Counted from the first letter of the stretch, positions 45,286 through 58,900 are shown. The stretch is 64,000 nucleotides of DNA from Meloidogyne chitwoodi (GCA_015183035.1 JACZZP010000015.1:62001-126000), one strand, 5' to 3'. Notes: a model not told the origin generated them from the sequence alone. Program-made: numbers and translations.

Positions 45286-48200
45286 TTATTTTCTAATTAA
45301 AGTTGTAGGTTTTTTAATTCTACTTTTTTGTTGTAAAAGCCTTTGTTGTTGTTGTTGAGAAGAAGAAACTCCACCCGTTTGTTTTTTCTTTGTTTCAATT
45401 TTAGTACCTGTTTTGTTGTTTGAATTGGAAACATTTGTTGTTTGTTTAATGTTTCTCCTCTCTTTTCTTTCATTTAAACTTAATAATTGGTTTGTTGTTG
45501 TTGAGACTTCTGTTTTTGTTATATTAGAGGGTTGTCCAGTAAATTTAGGCATTGGCCTAACTATTGAGTGAGGTTTTGCTGCATTTTTCTTAAAATAATA
45601 TTAAATAAATTAAACTACCTATTTTAATATATATTTTATGAAATAATTTTACAAACAGGCTCTTTAATATTAAAATAAGGAGAACGAGTATGAGGTTAGG
45701 CCCCGCGCAGACAATTAAAGTTACAAAAATATAATATTTATTTTTAAAGTTAAATTTATACCTGATTTAGATTATTTGAAGCATTATTATTTATTAAAAC
45801 ATTATTATTTTGTATTGATGCAGCAATGGTTTTTTTATCAACATTTAATATAGTATGAGTTCTTTGTCGATTGCGTAAAGTTGTGGTAGGTACAGATTGC
45901 TTAAATTATTTTTAATTTTAAATTAATATTTTTTATAAATTTAATATTTATTTTTAATCTAATAATTTTTTTATATTTAAATCTTTTCCTTATAACAAGT
46001 TTAAGCTTTATTTTTTCCTTACCCTTCTTTCTAGATTACAAACTTGAATATTCTCCTCTTCTTTACCTTTCTCACACTGAAGTTTTTCTTCCCTTTTTAA
46101 AATTAATAAAGCTTCTTCAACTTTATTCTGTGCAACCTTTTCCTCTTTTTCTTCCTCTTTTTGTTCCAACTTTTTTAATTTTTCATTATTACAATTAATT
46201 ATAATTGACTGAATATTTTCATTTTTTTCTTCAAAGTTTTTCAAATCTTTTATATTTTTTTCATTTTTAACATTTGTAGAATTTTTTCCAATTTTTGTTT
46301 CATTATTTTGTTCAAAATTTTTTTCTAATATTTTTGTTGTTGCTGCAGACACTTTATCCAACTTTTTATCATTTTTATTAGTAGAAATACCAATTTGTGA
46401 TAAATTATTTTCTGATTTTATTGTAGTAATTATATTATTATTATTTGTTGATGTTATCTGATCGTTTTCACAAAAATTTTCTTCTTCAACCTAAATAATT
46501 TAAGGGTTCAATTAGATGCTGAAAGGGTTAGGCACCAACCTTTTTAACTCATTAATGAATTTTTTTATTTTATAAAAGAAAATAAATTATAATATTTTAA
46601 AAAATTACGGATAAAATTTGCGAACAAAAGAGCACCCCAAACCAACCTGAATAGCTAATGAAGAAGGTCTTGAATAACTACCACCACCAATTTGCCTTGT
46701 TCTTCGATATGAACTATTATTATTACCTCCTCTTTCCATTGATCTAGCTCTTTCTTGAACTAATAATATCTCATTTTTGAATAATTCATTTTCTGGATAA
46801 TTTGAATAAACTCCAACTGAAGAAGATCGTTTGCAATAATTATGGTTTGAAGCACTTGAAAGACGTGGTGGGGCAATTCTGGGCATTCTCATTTCAATAA
46901 ATAGTCCAACTTAAAAAAAATTCATTAGAATTTTTTTTAATTTTTGGAGGACGATTAGAGTCAGGATAAATAAATTAATAAAAAGAAACTAACATTCATT
47001 AACTCTGTTTTGATCTTCAATACTTAATAAATGCCATTCTTTTGAATTTACAATCGAACAGGCATAATGGAATATATGTCTCTCAATCAAATCTATCAAT
47101 CTAAGACAAAGATTCTTGAAACGCTAAAAAAATATATAAACTTAATATTCTAATCAAAATAGGTTTTACAAACTTAAGTTTGTAAAAAGAGTTGTGCAGT
47201 AAGCAAAAATAAAGTCTTGACAAATTTTATTAAACTTAAGTTTGTAAAATAAAAATGTTTTACCGGATTCCATTCTTCAGCAAGTTGTGCAGTTAATATA
47301 TTGCTAAAACTTCGTTTTTGATTACTACAAAACCATTTTTATAAACTTAAGTTTGTAAAATCAAAATTAAAAACCTTTCTCTTCTATTATTTTTATCTTC
47401 AAGTAAATGTGTTATTATAAATTCTTTTAGTGCTACAAATGTTCGAATTGTTGTTTCTGGAGAAAGTGAATGAATTAAAGTTGGAAGAATATCTTCAAGT
47501 AATGCTAAATTTAAAGCCAGCCCTTTCCCATAAGAACTGGAAATATTAAAAAAATATTTTATTTAAAATTTTAGCTAACCAAAAAGCTTTTGATTGAATT
47601 AAAGAATCTAATGAACTTGTTAAAAATTCCATACAATATTCTTCTAAATCATTAACTAGTTTAAGAACTTGTTGTGCCGCTATTTGTTGTTTAACTCTTG
47701 GTAAAGATAAATTAAGCTTTTCGCAGCCAAGTAAAACATCAACAACATTCTCTTCGTTTATAGATTGCAAAATAATATCTCGACAATGCTTTTGCCAATG
47801 ATATGATAGATGGAGAAAAATTCGACCTTAAGTTTGTAATATTAAAAACAAAAACTTAAGTTCGAAACCTAAATTTTAATTAATTTTTTTAGTAAAAATT
47901 TAAGTTTGCAAAATCAGAACTTAAAGTATTTCAAAAACTTAAGTTTGTGGATTTTTCAGAAAACTTAAGTTTGTGAATTTTTAAGAAAACTTAATTTTTC
48001 AAAATCAAAAATTAAGTATATTTTTAAAACTATTTACGGAAAAAATCATAATAATAAAGTATTTCAAAATTACCTTTCCAAATTCGAGTAAAATTGGCTG
48101 CTTGCCATTGCATTGCATCATTGAAAAGTTTCTTTAGTTCCTTTAAGAATATTAGTAGTTAATGAAAAAGCAGAAATTTAAATCATACGGGAATCTCACG

Positions 48201-49889
48201 CTCAATTTTTGGCAATGCTTCAAAAACAGAAGAAACACAAGAAGCACATGGACGATGGAAAAAATGACAATGCTTAATTTTTTTTAATTTTTACGGAAAA
48301 AAATAAAAAAATAACCACAGCTCTGAGATGAAGAGCCACAACTTTAACAAAAGTTTCAATTTTAGTAAAAGCTCCCAACTCTAAAAGCTCCCAAGGGTCT
48401 AAAAGTTCTGCATCATTATCGGTGCCAACAGTGACAGGAAGGCAAGTCAATCCACCATAAATAAATTGAAGCAAAAAGGCAACTGAGGTACGAGAAAAAC
48501 GAGGCAAGTTAATAATATAAAGGCGTCCAGTTTGGGCAGATATTTGCTCCTAAAATTGAAAAAAAAATTTTTTTTAAAGTAAACTCATTACTCTAAAAAA
48601 TTCTGATTCACTTGCAAAGAGAATACAAGAATGTGCCTTTTCCTCTTCTCCATTAGCCGTCAAAAGACGTACATCTGTTGATTCTTTTTCTTCAGCTAAC
48701 ATTTTAAGCAAATCTCCAGCTAATTTACTTGCTGGCGAATTTTGATCGTCAAAAAATGGTACTTGGGCAATTTCCTGTGTTGGAGTTAATACATCAATTG
48801 AAGTTAATGAGCTAAGTGATGAACACAAACTTTGGCGACGACGAGCAGCTATTGCACGACCGCGGATTGTATTACACTTAAAGATAGGGAAAATCAGTGT
48901 TGGGGAAAAAATAATTTTACATCAAAAATGTCTTTTGAATGTGGAGATTCTCCTCTACTATTGTTGTTTATTGAAGGAGGCAAACTTCTACTCATTACCC
49001 CACTGCCTGTACTACAACCTTCTTCCTCTTCTTCTATTCCCATTTTAATAAAATATGGAAAAATTGCAGAATGTTTTCTAATAGAATATTCTTCATTTGT
49101 TTGTCTAAACTTTTAAAATTAAAAAAAAAAATAAAAAATTCTACCCATAAAGTTCTTGACTCAAACACCTCCTTTCATTATTTACAAACTTAGAACTTGT
49201 TGTTGCACTTAACACATCACGTGGTGAGTTGGGAGAAGGAAATGAAGCGGACATTTGTTGATTTTCATGAGGTTTAATTTTATTATTTTGAGAATTTTCA
49301 TCATTTCCGCTATTTTGATTGTCAAAATTCCCTTCATCATTATCATCATTATTTTCGTCTATAGAAGATCCATTTAAATTATTTTGACTAGTTAAATAAC
49401 CCATTTCGACTATTTCCTCATCCGTATAGATTGAACGAATAAAAAATTCTAAGGAAGTATATTCGATATTGACAGCTATTTCTAAAAGTTGAGGTTGTAA
49501 ACTTTCTTCAGTAGAAATAGGCTTTACATAACGTTTGTAGAAGCTTGGAGCACGTTGCTTTAATATGCACAAATGGGCTGGTAATTTTTGTCCTTCTGAT
49601 GATAATAATAATAAATCAGCAGTTGGGAGATGTCCTATTAATAATTTATTTTATTTTGAGAAATATTTTTAAATTTAAAGTGAAATTTTTTTTAATTTGT
49701 TAATAAAGTTATTTATTTAATAAAGGTGCTTGCACTTAAGTTTAGTACTTCCAACTAACCAACAATTGAAGTCATTTGAGTAGAAATTTGTTTTGCAATT
49801 TGTTTGCGAAGAAGTTGACGTTCAAATGCAAACTGTTCTGTCCATGTATTTTGTTGTTGTTGGGAAGAACGCGATGAATAAATTAACAT
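45286..49889 (-). CDS. BTBD8: BTBD8-like protein with two BTB/POZ domains
   Basis: About fourteen exons. Start at 49889 ([16 protein letters not shown]). First [23 protein letters not shown] ... FYKRYV with an acidic Asn-rich insertion and EEIVEMGYL. Second [23 protein letters not shown] then [18 protein letters not shown] and [20 protein letters not shown]. Then [41 protein letters not shown] and [13 protein letters not shown], a BACK-like helical region as in BTBD8. The tail is low complexity: [11 protein letters not shown], a long Lys/Glu coiled-coil-prone exon (46008-46361), and Gln/Lys end [13 protein letters not shown]. Vertebrate BTBD8 is linked to AP-2/endocytic traffic; that role here is inferred. 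Introns carry many AACTTAAGTTTGTAAA copies. Confidence 0.82.
47160..48010. repeat. AACTTAAGTTTGT intron repeats
   Basis: At least six copies of ACTTAAGTTTGT with a self-complementary AACTTAAGTT core, in several BTBD8 introns. More copies at about 50090-50170, 55670-55760, 57580 and 62880-63120. Confidence 0.7.
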
Positions 49890-51929
49890 TGAATAATAAA
49901 AAAAATAAAAAAACGCGGTCCCTTTTTCTCCGTATTTTGTTGCTCTTGACGACCAATAAAATTCTATATAAAAATAATATTTTAATATTATTTATTAAAA
50001 TAACTAAAATAAACAATAAAATTGTATTACTTATTTAATTATAATATCAAAAATAATTAATGAAAACTTGAGTTAGTAAAAATATTTTGGTAAACTTAAG
50101 ATTTTAAAGTTGTAAAATTTAAGTCAGAGAATGTTTTTGTATACTCTTAAGTTTGCAAACTTAATATAAATATTTGTAAAACTTCAATTTAAATACATAA
50201 AATATTTTTATAATATGTAATTGTTAAAAATTCTTTTTTTAATTCAAAAGTTTGGAAAAATTCAATTTAAATTGAAAAATAAATATATATTAGTTTACTT
50301 GTTCATTTAATTCAAAAAAAAAATTTTCATCAATTCAATGCATTTTTTCGCAAAAAAAAAAGAAAAAGAGCTAGCATGCTAGCTAGTGTGTGGATGCGTG
50401 TGGAATAGAATTAGCATGGATGGCCAAAATGTTTTATGGGTAAAAGTATATATACTACCTCTAGTACTGCTAACATAAACAAATATATATAGGAGGAAAT
50501 GGCTAAACAGAATAAAATGGTATCCGAACGAATGCATTAATACTAAAATTGGTGTTCTATCAAATTTTGCATGGTCTAAGTGCTGTAGATTTTTATTTTA
50601 GAAATCCAGGACTACCTAACTTTTTTGATTTAATTCATTTACAACTAATTCTAACAATAAGAACAAAATAGGACAGCATTTCATCAATTATCAAGGCCAC
50701 CCACTCTATTTTCAAATTGTTCACCATCTGGGTAATTTTAGAAAATTAAATAAAATAATGATGAAAAGTAGACAAGAATAGGCTAGTTTTCGGCCTTAAA
50801 ATGCGCTTTTCCCATGAGATAAGCTTAAATAATGGAAAGAAAGAGCGCTTTCATTTCCTTTTTGTCTAACAAAGTTGATGTTCTAGTACAATAAAAGCAT
50901 CAATCTTTAAAGACAAAAGAAATTGAAAGAAAAAAGTAAGAATTATAATCTTAAATAAAATACACTTACTAATCTCAAAATAGATTTTTTGTGTTTTACA
51001 AACTTGTAAATAAAATTAAAATAAATTTTTGTGTTTTAGAAGTAAAACTACTGTTTGTTAAAATAATTTATTCTGTTTTGGAAAACAAAACAAACTTATT
51101 GTGTTCTGAAAACAATATTTAAAAAACAAACACAAACAAGTTTTTAAATTTTAAAACAAGTTTTTTGTATTAACTTTGTGTTTGTCAAGTTTATTTATTA
51201 TAATTAAATAGAAATTTATGTTTTTTTTAGAAAATAAACTTGTTTTATTTATTTGTTTTGTAAATTTGTTGTTGTTATAAATATAAAATTGTAAAACATT
51301 TACATATTGTAAAAAAAATTTACGTTATCAAGTCTCAAGTTTGAGGATTAAATTGCTCTGCCAATTATTTATTTTTTCCACTCAAATTTCACTCAATCGC
51401 ATACCTTTAGAAAAACTATATCAAAACAATTATAATGGAATTATATACATAATTGGTGTAATGTACTTTTTTGTATAAAAAACTTAATAATTCTCGCGTT
51501 TGTTCTGTCAATTATTTTGATTTTTTTTATTATTTTAATAGTTGAATATTTTCCAACGTTACTTAAGATTAGATTATTTATTTATAACTGACCCCAAGTA
51601 AAAAATATACATAATGTGCCTTTATTTACTTTTCCCCGTTTTCAGTCCCAATCTTTCATTAACTCGCCTAATTTTTTCTTACGCGCAAAAAATCGATTCA
51701 TTCCACCAAATAAATATTCTAGATCTAAATATTCTATAAAATTTTAGAAGTTAATCTTTGTTTTTTCTAAATGAGAAATTCAAACTTGATTTTTTTCCTA
51801 ATTTATACTTGTGTAATTAAATAAGGTTTTATAAATTTAAAACTTGTTTGTATTTTACAAACTTAAAATTTATTTATCAAACATGTTTTGTGTTTTTTAA
51901 ATAAAACAGGTTCTAATTAAAGTTTAAAA
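49890..51929. other. Intergenic between divergent genes
   Basis: Upstream of BTBD8 (-) and the Cosmc-like gene (+). Contains a 16-base perfect palindrome at 50369-50384 and a run of AAACTTGTTTTGTGTTT-like repeats at about 50980-51300. No supported gene. Confidence 0.55.
50369..50384. repeat. 16-bp perfect palindrome
   Basis: AGCTAGCATGCTAGCT followed by a partial repeat AGCTAG, conspicuous in AT-rich surroundings. Confidence 0.7.
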
Positions 51930-53513
51930 ATGCTAACATCATTACGTATGCTAAGTAACGGAAACCAACTTTTTATTGGCATTGCTGTTGGTATATTTCT
52001 AGGTTTATGTATTAGCCTTTTTAACGACGATTATTTCCTCACAGTTAATATTCATTCGACTGGTAATTATTTTATATTGTTTCCAACTATTATATATTTT
52101 TTATTAGATCCATTTTTTAATATTTTGCCAATTCATTTATTAACTCAAAAAAATAAACAACAACAAACTCCAACATTTAGATGTATTATTTTATTAAACT
52201 CAGGAAAAGGTCAAAAACCAGAAAAAGAATTTTCTGCAATTTTAGACACTTGGGGGAGTGATTGTAATGAATGTTTGTTTTGTACATTGTTGTATAAAAA
52301 AGTTTATTTTTTAAGTGTTGTTTTTTACCGACTCTTCAAGTTTGCAACAACGTTATGCTGGTAAAAATTAAACATTTTTTTAATTTGTGATTAATTAAAC
52401 TTTTTTTACAATTTGTAAAGATGAATTAAACATTTCTTCTCGAATTTTACTTGTTCAAGGACACAATTCTTTTAATGTAAATGAATGGCCACTTATTCAG
52501 TATATTTTTCATTATGTAGAAAATAATTCTATTGTCGATGAAAATAATATTGAAAGGAGATGGACTATTATCTCAGATGGAAAAAGGTAAAAAAATTGAA
52601 AAAAATTAAAAAATTATGTTTATAAAATAATTTCTTCTTAATTCCAAGTTATGTGCACACAAAGAATTTGCGTGATTTATTAGAAAGAATAGATGTCAGT
52701 GTTCCTTTAATTATTGGTTCAAAACATTCAAAAATGTAAAAAAAATATTTTTTATTATTAATTATTTTAGTAATTTACTTCATTCAATATTTTCCAAGTT
52801 ATTCCCATTTGTTGGAATATCTTCAACAGATTGGCCCGTATCTGCTACAATATCTACAGATACCCCAATAATTATAAGTTATAGAGCATTTAATACTATA
52901 AGTAAATTATGTGGTAAACAACAGTCAAACTATGTTTCTAGTTGGTGGGAGAAAATTATTTCAATTTATAAAATTAACAGCAAAGGAATACCAAAACATT
53001 CCGGAAGAGTTTTTGGTGGATGTGCGTTACAAATGGGTATTGCGTTATTTGATCCACTTGATGAAGTTTGTAACTTGTTTTTGTTTTAAAATAAAACTTA
53101 TTGTTTTAAAACTTGTTTTTAGTTGATATTTGAATTAAATTTGTGTTTTTTAATAAAATCTTGTTTATTCTTTAAATTAAACTTTGTTTTAAGGAATCAA
53201 GACCACTTATTGTAAAACATAATTTGAGAGCAATTTTCTCCAAATCTGAGCAAATTCAAACTAAAAAGGTTAAAATATTCTTATTACAACTTTAAAAAAT
53301 ATGTTTTAGTCTCAAAAACAAATGATATCAACATTAATAAATTCAACTATTTTACAAGTTTCTGAATGTTGTAGTGATCGTGCAATTGCTTTTGGATTAT
53401 TAAATCATAAAGACCAACGTTTACTTGATTTTGGGGGTTATTTATTAAAATTAAATATATAATTTATTTTTTTATTTTTAGTTAGAAGGCTTAAGGTTTT
53501 TGGCAGAGAATGA
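51930..53513 (+). CDS. C1GALT1C1: Cosmc-like core-1 galactosyltransferase chaperone (C1GALT1C1)
   Basis: Type II membrane protein of the secretory pathway, about 395 residues. Short cytoplasmic start, membrane anchor (LFIGIAVGIFLGLCISLF), then the family's FRCIILLNSGKGQKPE with LDTWGSDCNECLF (TWG..C..LLF in T-synthase/Cosmc). Where T-synthase has the metal-binding DDD before TYV and ENLR, this reads IISDGKSYVHTKNLRDLL, so no DxD, as in Cosmc. The end SECCSDRAIAFGLLNH and the last exon (VRRLKVFGRE, stop at 53513) match the CCSDxAI...YxLRxxG end of the family. Exons join in phase; one predicted intron (about 52281-52314) is only about 34 bases. Likely helps fold core-1 galactosyltransferase; activity as an enzyme is unlikely. 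Confidence 0.8.
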
Positions 53514-53834
53514 TTTTGAGAAATATTTAATATAGGACAAAAGTTCAACTCGAAAGATTTATTTCATACGGGCTGTATATTTAAGAATTTGTCTAAAACT
53601 TAAAAAAAAGATATTTTATAGTAAAATTTAAAAGTATAATTCACAAACTAGTAAACCGATAATTATTTATACATTTCCTCCTTAAATAATCTTTTATTTA
53701 TTTATATTTGACCTTATTTATATTTTTATCATTTTATTTGTATATTAGTTGAATTTTATAAAAATTATTTTTTTTTTAATTTTAAAAAATTATTTAGTAT
53801 TATTTTTCTTAAATTATTATTTTTCTTCTTTTAT
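53514..53834. other. Intergenic between convergent 3' ends
   Basis: AT-rich; nothing beyond 3' regions of the Cosmc-like and Ala-rich genes. Confidence 0.6.
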
Positions 53835-54455
53835 TTAATGCAGTTTTGGAGCATTTGCTGCTGTCGGTGGATGTGCAGCACCATTTACAGGGGCAGGTGC
53901 ATTATTACATTTTTGCCCACATTGAACACATTCTGGCAATTTAACAGAGCCTTGAACTTTATGGGCAGCAGCGGCTGTTTTTAGTGCTGTACAACATTTT
54001 TGAACCGCTGGATCAGCCGCATTTTGTTGACAAAATGCTGGAATAGCTGGAGGAGCAGCCGCAGCCGTAGCATTTGTTTTCTGATGTTGTGGTGATGTTT
54101 TGTCATCTTCATCCGATTCAGAAGAGTCTTTATTTGCTCCAGGCTTTTGTTGTGGTGATGCTGCCCCAGGCTTTACAGCAGTAACGGTTGCTGGTTTTGG
54201 TGGTTGTTGTTGAGCTGAAAATTATTTTAAAATTTCTTTAAAGTATAAATAATTAGTCTAAATAAATTTTAATTTTTTAGTTCAAATAAATAAAAATTTT
54301 GAATTTTTAAAATTATTTTTTTTCAAAATATTTAAATTTTGACTGTATTTTAAAATTAAGCATAAATTAAAAAATTAAATACCTTCACTTTTAAAAGAAA
54401 AAAGACCAAAAACGGCCAAGAAGAGTAAAAAAACAGTATAAAAAGAATAATTCAT
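53835..54455 (-). CDS. Secreted Ala/Pro/Gln-rich protein with six Cys, 150 aa
   Basis: Exons 54383-54455 and 53835-54214 joined by a phase-1 intron with TTTTCAG acceptor. Signal peptide MNYSFYTVFLLFLAVFGLFS. The mature part begins AQQQPPKPATVTAVKPGAAS, then an acidic segment SSESDEDDKTS, and an Ala-rich Cys domain: AFCQQNAADPAVQKCCTAL, LPECVQCGQKC, ending APKLH. The spacing C-x14-CC-x19-C-x2-C-x3-C is a possible small disulfide fold. G+C is clearly above the neighbouring sequence. Not recognised; a secreted effector or cuticle/gland protein is possible. Confidence 0.75.
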
Positions 54456-55131
54456 TTTAAAAAAAATTTAAAAGTAAATTAAATATATTTAAGTTTGTAA
54501 GTTTGAATGTTTTGTGTTTGTGTTTAATCCAAGTTTTCTCGTCAAGTTTATATATAAACACAAAACTTAAGTGTTAAATTTAAAAATTATATAAAAAAAT
54601 TTCTCCTCCTCTTGAAATTGAATAAATTTAAAAATTATTTCTTTTATGTGTCATAATAATTTTTAAAATAAATTTCAAGTGGGAATATGGCTAAAAACCA
54701 TAATATTTATTTTATTAAATTTTCTTTTATTTTCTAAAAATATACCTTTAAACAAAACCCCTTTTTTGACAATTTTTTTATTTAAAAATTATATTTTAAC
54801 CACACAACTTATTATTTTATTATTTTTCTATTATTCTTAGTTTTACACCTTTTTTATTATTTTTTTCTAGGCACTCGATGAGAAAAAAATTTTTCTAGTT
54901 GTGCAACAAACTTTACAATAGTAATAGAAATTAAATTTTCATCTTTAAGAACTTTTTTTGAATTTTTATTATTTTATTTATCAATAAAAATATTTAAAAA
55001 TTATAATTAAGGTAGTGATTTTAAAATTTATAATTGAATTTATTTTTTTAAGCCAATATTTATCAATCAAAAACCAGGTCTAATTTATCAACATAAAGTT
55101 TTGTAGAAATTGGCTTTATTTTTTTTGATCC
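54456..55131. other. Intergenic, AT-rich
   Basis: Upstream of the Ala-rich gene; no coding or repeat signal seen. Confidence 0.6.
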
Positions 55132-55351
55132 TCAATGTGTTATTTTTTTCCATGTATTTTCCCCAAACTTTTTAGTATCATGCCAACCGTGTTTTACACC
55201 ATTTCCAATGTCGTTCCAAACATTACTTTCAGCAGGAAGTGGTACTAAAAATTTAAAAATAATTATTTAATTAAAAATTACCTATAATCAATAAATAAAA
55301 AGTAATTAATAAAATTGAAAAAATAAAAATATTATTTTTATTTAGGTGCAT
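55132..55351 (-). CDS. Tiny secreted Trp-containing peptide precursor, 60 aa
   Basis: Exons 55282-55351 and 55132-55244 with a phase-1 intron of 37 bases. Signal peptide in exon 1 (NNIFIFSILLITFYLLII); mature peptide of about 37 residues with WNDIGNGVKHGWHDTKKFG in its middle, ending ENTWKKITH. It has three Trp and many Lys/His, lacks Cys, and can form an amphipathic helix. This resembles linear antimicrobial or membrane-active peptides in design only; no family match is claimed. The compact intact frame with signal peptide and clean splice sites supports a gene. Confidence 0.6.
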
Positions 55352-55927
55352 TGTATAAAAAATCTGAAAATATTATAAATTTTTACAAAATTTAAAGGCT
55401 TCTTAAAAAGAATTTTAAGCTATTAATTTTAATAGAATTAATCATCTTCAAATAATATTGGGTGTGTTTCAATTTTTAAGCATAAAAACTTTGTTTTGTT
55501 TGCACAAAATATTTCTTAAGTAGAATAAATTTTAAAGAACGCTTAAAAAAATTAATTATATAAAAACTTAAGAAATTAAGTATAGTAATTTATAGAAATA
55601 TTTAAAAAATGGGAAAACACATGTGACATTCTTAAGCTTAAACTTTAGTCTTTTAAAATTTGAAAGCAAAAACTTAAGTTTCCTAAACAAACTCAGATAT
55701 CTTGTAAAACTTAAGTTTCTCAACTTAAACTCATATTTGTAAACTTAAGTTTTTCAACTAAACTATGGTATTAGAAATTATTCAACAACTCTTCTATAGA
55801 CATCTAAAAAAATAATAATATGCATAACTTTTCAATTTTATAAAGCTAAAATTATACTTATATTCAAAAAAATTTTTGTGTGCATAAACACAATATATTA
55901 TAGAATAATATTGTCATCGTATTTTTA
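55352..55927. other. Intergenic, 3' of PDZ gene
   Basis: Contains several AACTTAAGTTT motifs (about 55670-55760); no coding sequence seen. Confidence 0.6.
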
Positions 55928-58900
55928 TCAGCAAATTCTTTTATAAACTTCCAATTGTACAGGTCCAACAGGCAAACCTTTAAGCAGTCTTAAGGCTTCG
56001 AAACGAGTGAAATTATTTAAATTTGTTGACCCAATCCTTCGAATTTCATCACCTGGAGAAATTCTACCTTCCCTTGCTGCCTCTCCAGCTTAAAAAATTA
56101 ATTTTTTATTTTTTGAATATTTAACATTTCAAAATTATTTTCAAGCAAAAAATTTCATACCAGCAAAAACTTTTTTGACAATAATTGGACGATCACCAAA
56201 ACGTGAATTTAAACCGCCATCAAGTGAAAGGCCAATTCCAAGATCTGTCTTCAATAGAGTAACAAGAATAGAGTCAGGAGCATATCTTTCTAATGCTGGA
56301 TCAGTCAAAACTTAAAAAATTAATTTATTATTTATTTTAATTTAAAATTTATACAAAGAAGTGATTGTTCATCATATTCAGATAGAGCAGTAAGTGAAGA
56401 AGTGCTTGAAGCACTTAAAGCTGTTCGACTACCACTTGTCGATGAATTTGTCAAACAATTTGCAATATTATTTCCCAAATGCAAAAGATAATTATTATTG
56501 CTTGTTGAGGGTTGTTGGTATAATCCACTAATATGACGACGCCCAATTATCAAATTTACTGAAGGTGATGGAGATCGTAATAATGTTCTTGCTTCTTTGG
56601 AGCGCATCTAAATAATATTTTTAAATTTAATTTGAAACTTTAGGCATCAAAAAATTTTTTTTTACATTTTCGGTTGACTTGTGTTGAATGAAGAAAATCT
56701 TTAAAAAAAAATAAATGTAAAATAATTAACTTAAAAAAAAATACCCTATCTCCCTGAATCAAGCGATTATCTTTTTCAGCAATTGAGCCACCTGTTACCC
56801 TGCCAATCTTAAATTTATTTATTATTATTTAAAAATATTAAAAAAAACCTCAATAGATGTAAAACGACCAATCGGCCTTTCAAACAATAAAAGGCCAACA
56901 CTTCCTTCATTAAGTCCAACCGGTCTTTGTAAAATAACACAAAATATATGAGTTTTAGGATATTCGTCTCCTAAAATTCCCCGTATTATAGCAAGCTACA
57001 AAAAAGATAATTTTAATTTTATTATTTAAAATAAAAAAAATTTTTAAACCTCAGATTGACTTGGCCTTTGCTGTTGTTGATCAATACTTGAACTTTTTAC
57101 CAAAGGAGGTGATGGTGAAGTTAAAAAAGAATTTGTACTAGAAGACCGGTTTTGTTGAGGAGATAAATCAAGTTTAATATTATTAATATCTTCAGTAAGT
57201 GTTTTATCACTAATAGAAATATTGGCAAGATTTTCTTCTTTAAATGTTGTTGTTGTTGTAGATAAACAAAAACTTTGAGAAGCTTGTCTATGAAAATACT
57301 CTTTTGATATATTCTGTTCTTTTTTGTTGTTGTCTGGTTCCAAAGTTTGAGAAATAATGGAAGGTTCTAATGGAGATACAGGAGAAGATACTAGAGAAGT
57401 GGTAGTTAACGAAGTTAGAGTACTTTTTAATTGAGCAGAGGGTAGAGAAGAAAAAATTAAAGTTTGTTGTTTCTCTGACGACAATAAAGTTTTTGACTAA
57501 AAAATAAAGTTTACAAAAGTTAGTTTTACAACTAAGTTTATTAAATTATATATAGTAGAAAACTGTTGTATTTTTGTAAACTTAAGTTTTACAAAAAAGT
57601 TTTATTTTAGAAAAGCAAATAAATTTTAATAAAACAACCTTTCTCTTATCTACATCATCATCACATTCACAATCAGATTCCGATGAATGTGGAAAACAAG
57701 GAACTGTACGACCAATTACCTTAAAAAATTAATATTAATAAAAAAATTAAATATTAAAAAAATATTTCAAAAATACTTTATCCGGTTGAAAACGTGACAA
57801 GTCCATGCAGCTTTGTTTTTGTTGGAATAGCAATGGACACTGATTTGTAAAGCTAAATATAAATTTAATTATATTTTATTAATTAATTAAAAAATCTTGC
57901 GCAAATCCCAAAACTAGAAAATAAAATGCCTAAAACAGTTTAATTGTTTTTAGTAATTTTATATACAATTTAATAAATATATATGTAAGCCTATTTCTCA
58001 TTTGCCTCAAAATAATTCGCCCTTCTGTTTTTATGCTTTTGATGATTAAATATATTTTTTTTAATGTAAAAGATGTATATATTGATGGTTGTTATTCTTT
58101 ATATTAAAGAATTTGTGCACTTTTTTCTATAAATGAAGAACAACCAAAATAAGATGAGCGATTGAGGAAAATGAGAATAAAATGGTTAATGATGAGTTGG
58201 AGGACAAAAAAGTAGTAGGCTTACAAAGAGGAAGGAACGACATTTTTGGTGAGTATAAAGTCTTAATGAAATTATATTTAAATAAATAAATTTATTTAAA
58301 TATTTATGTTGCGTGATTAAAAAAATAAGTAAAATAAGAAAATTGAGATAAAATGTCACTTTGGATAAAATGTCACCTTTCAAAAAGTCTAAATCATTAT
58401 TAATTTAATTTTTTTGAAGAATTTTTCAGTCGCGCTTCGTTTCTTCTCTCCCGATTGCGCAACTATTTAAGAGAAAAAGAGGAAAATAACTAAAAGAGAA
58501 GCTCTTCCACGTTAATACACGTTGAAGAATTTTGTTGATTCCAACAGTCGATAACAACATTAAAAAAAGCTTTTTTTAAACGCATTAAAATAAAAACCAA
58601 AAACGCTTGGCGTTCTCTTTCCCTTTAAATAAATGCAAAATTAAGTTGGCTAGTATTCCAACATTTTTTAATGAAAAAATATATAATATTACACTCTTTT
58701 TCTCTAATTTTTCCCTCTCTCATCCTCCCAAACGAAAAAGGATTTTTTAATATTTAAAAAAATTTCGGTTTGGAACGACATTTTTGCGCACAAAAGAGGT
58801 GCGTGCAGTAAAAATGGGTATGCAAAACGAAAAAATTAAAAAATAAAAAATTTATTTTTGAATTTTTTATTGTTAAAGAATGATGTTTTTTGAAGTTTTT

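Noticed and set aside
51318..51345. TCAAGTTTGAGG resembling the 3' end of the SL1 leader
   Set aside because: The rest of the leader, the donor and the SL RNA stems are absent.
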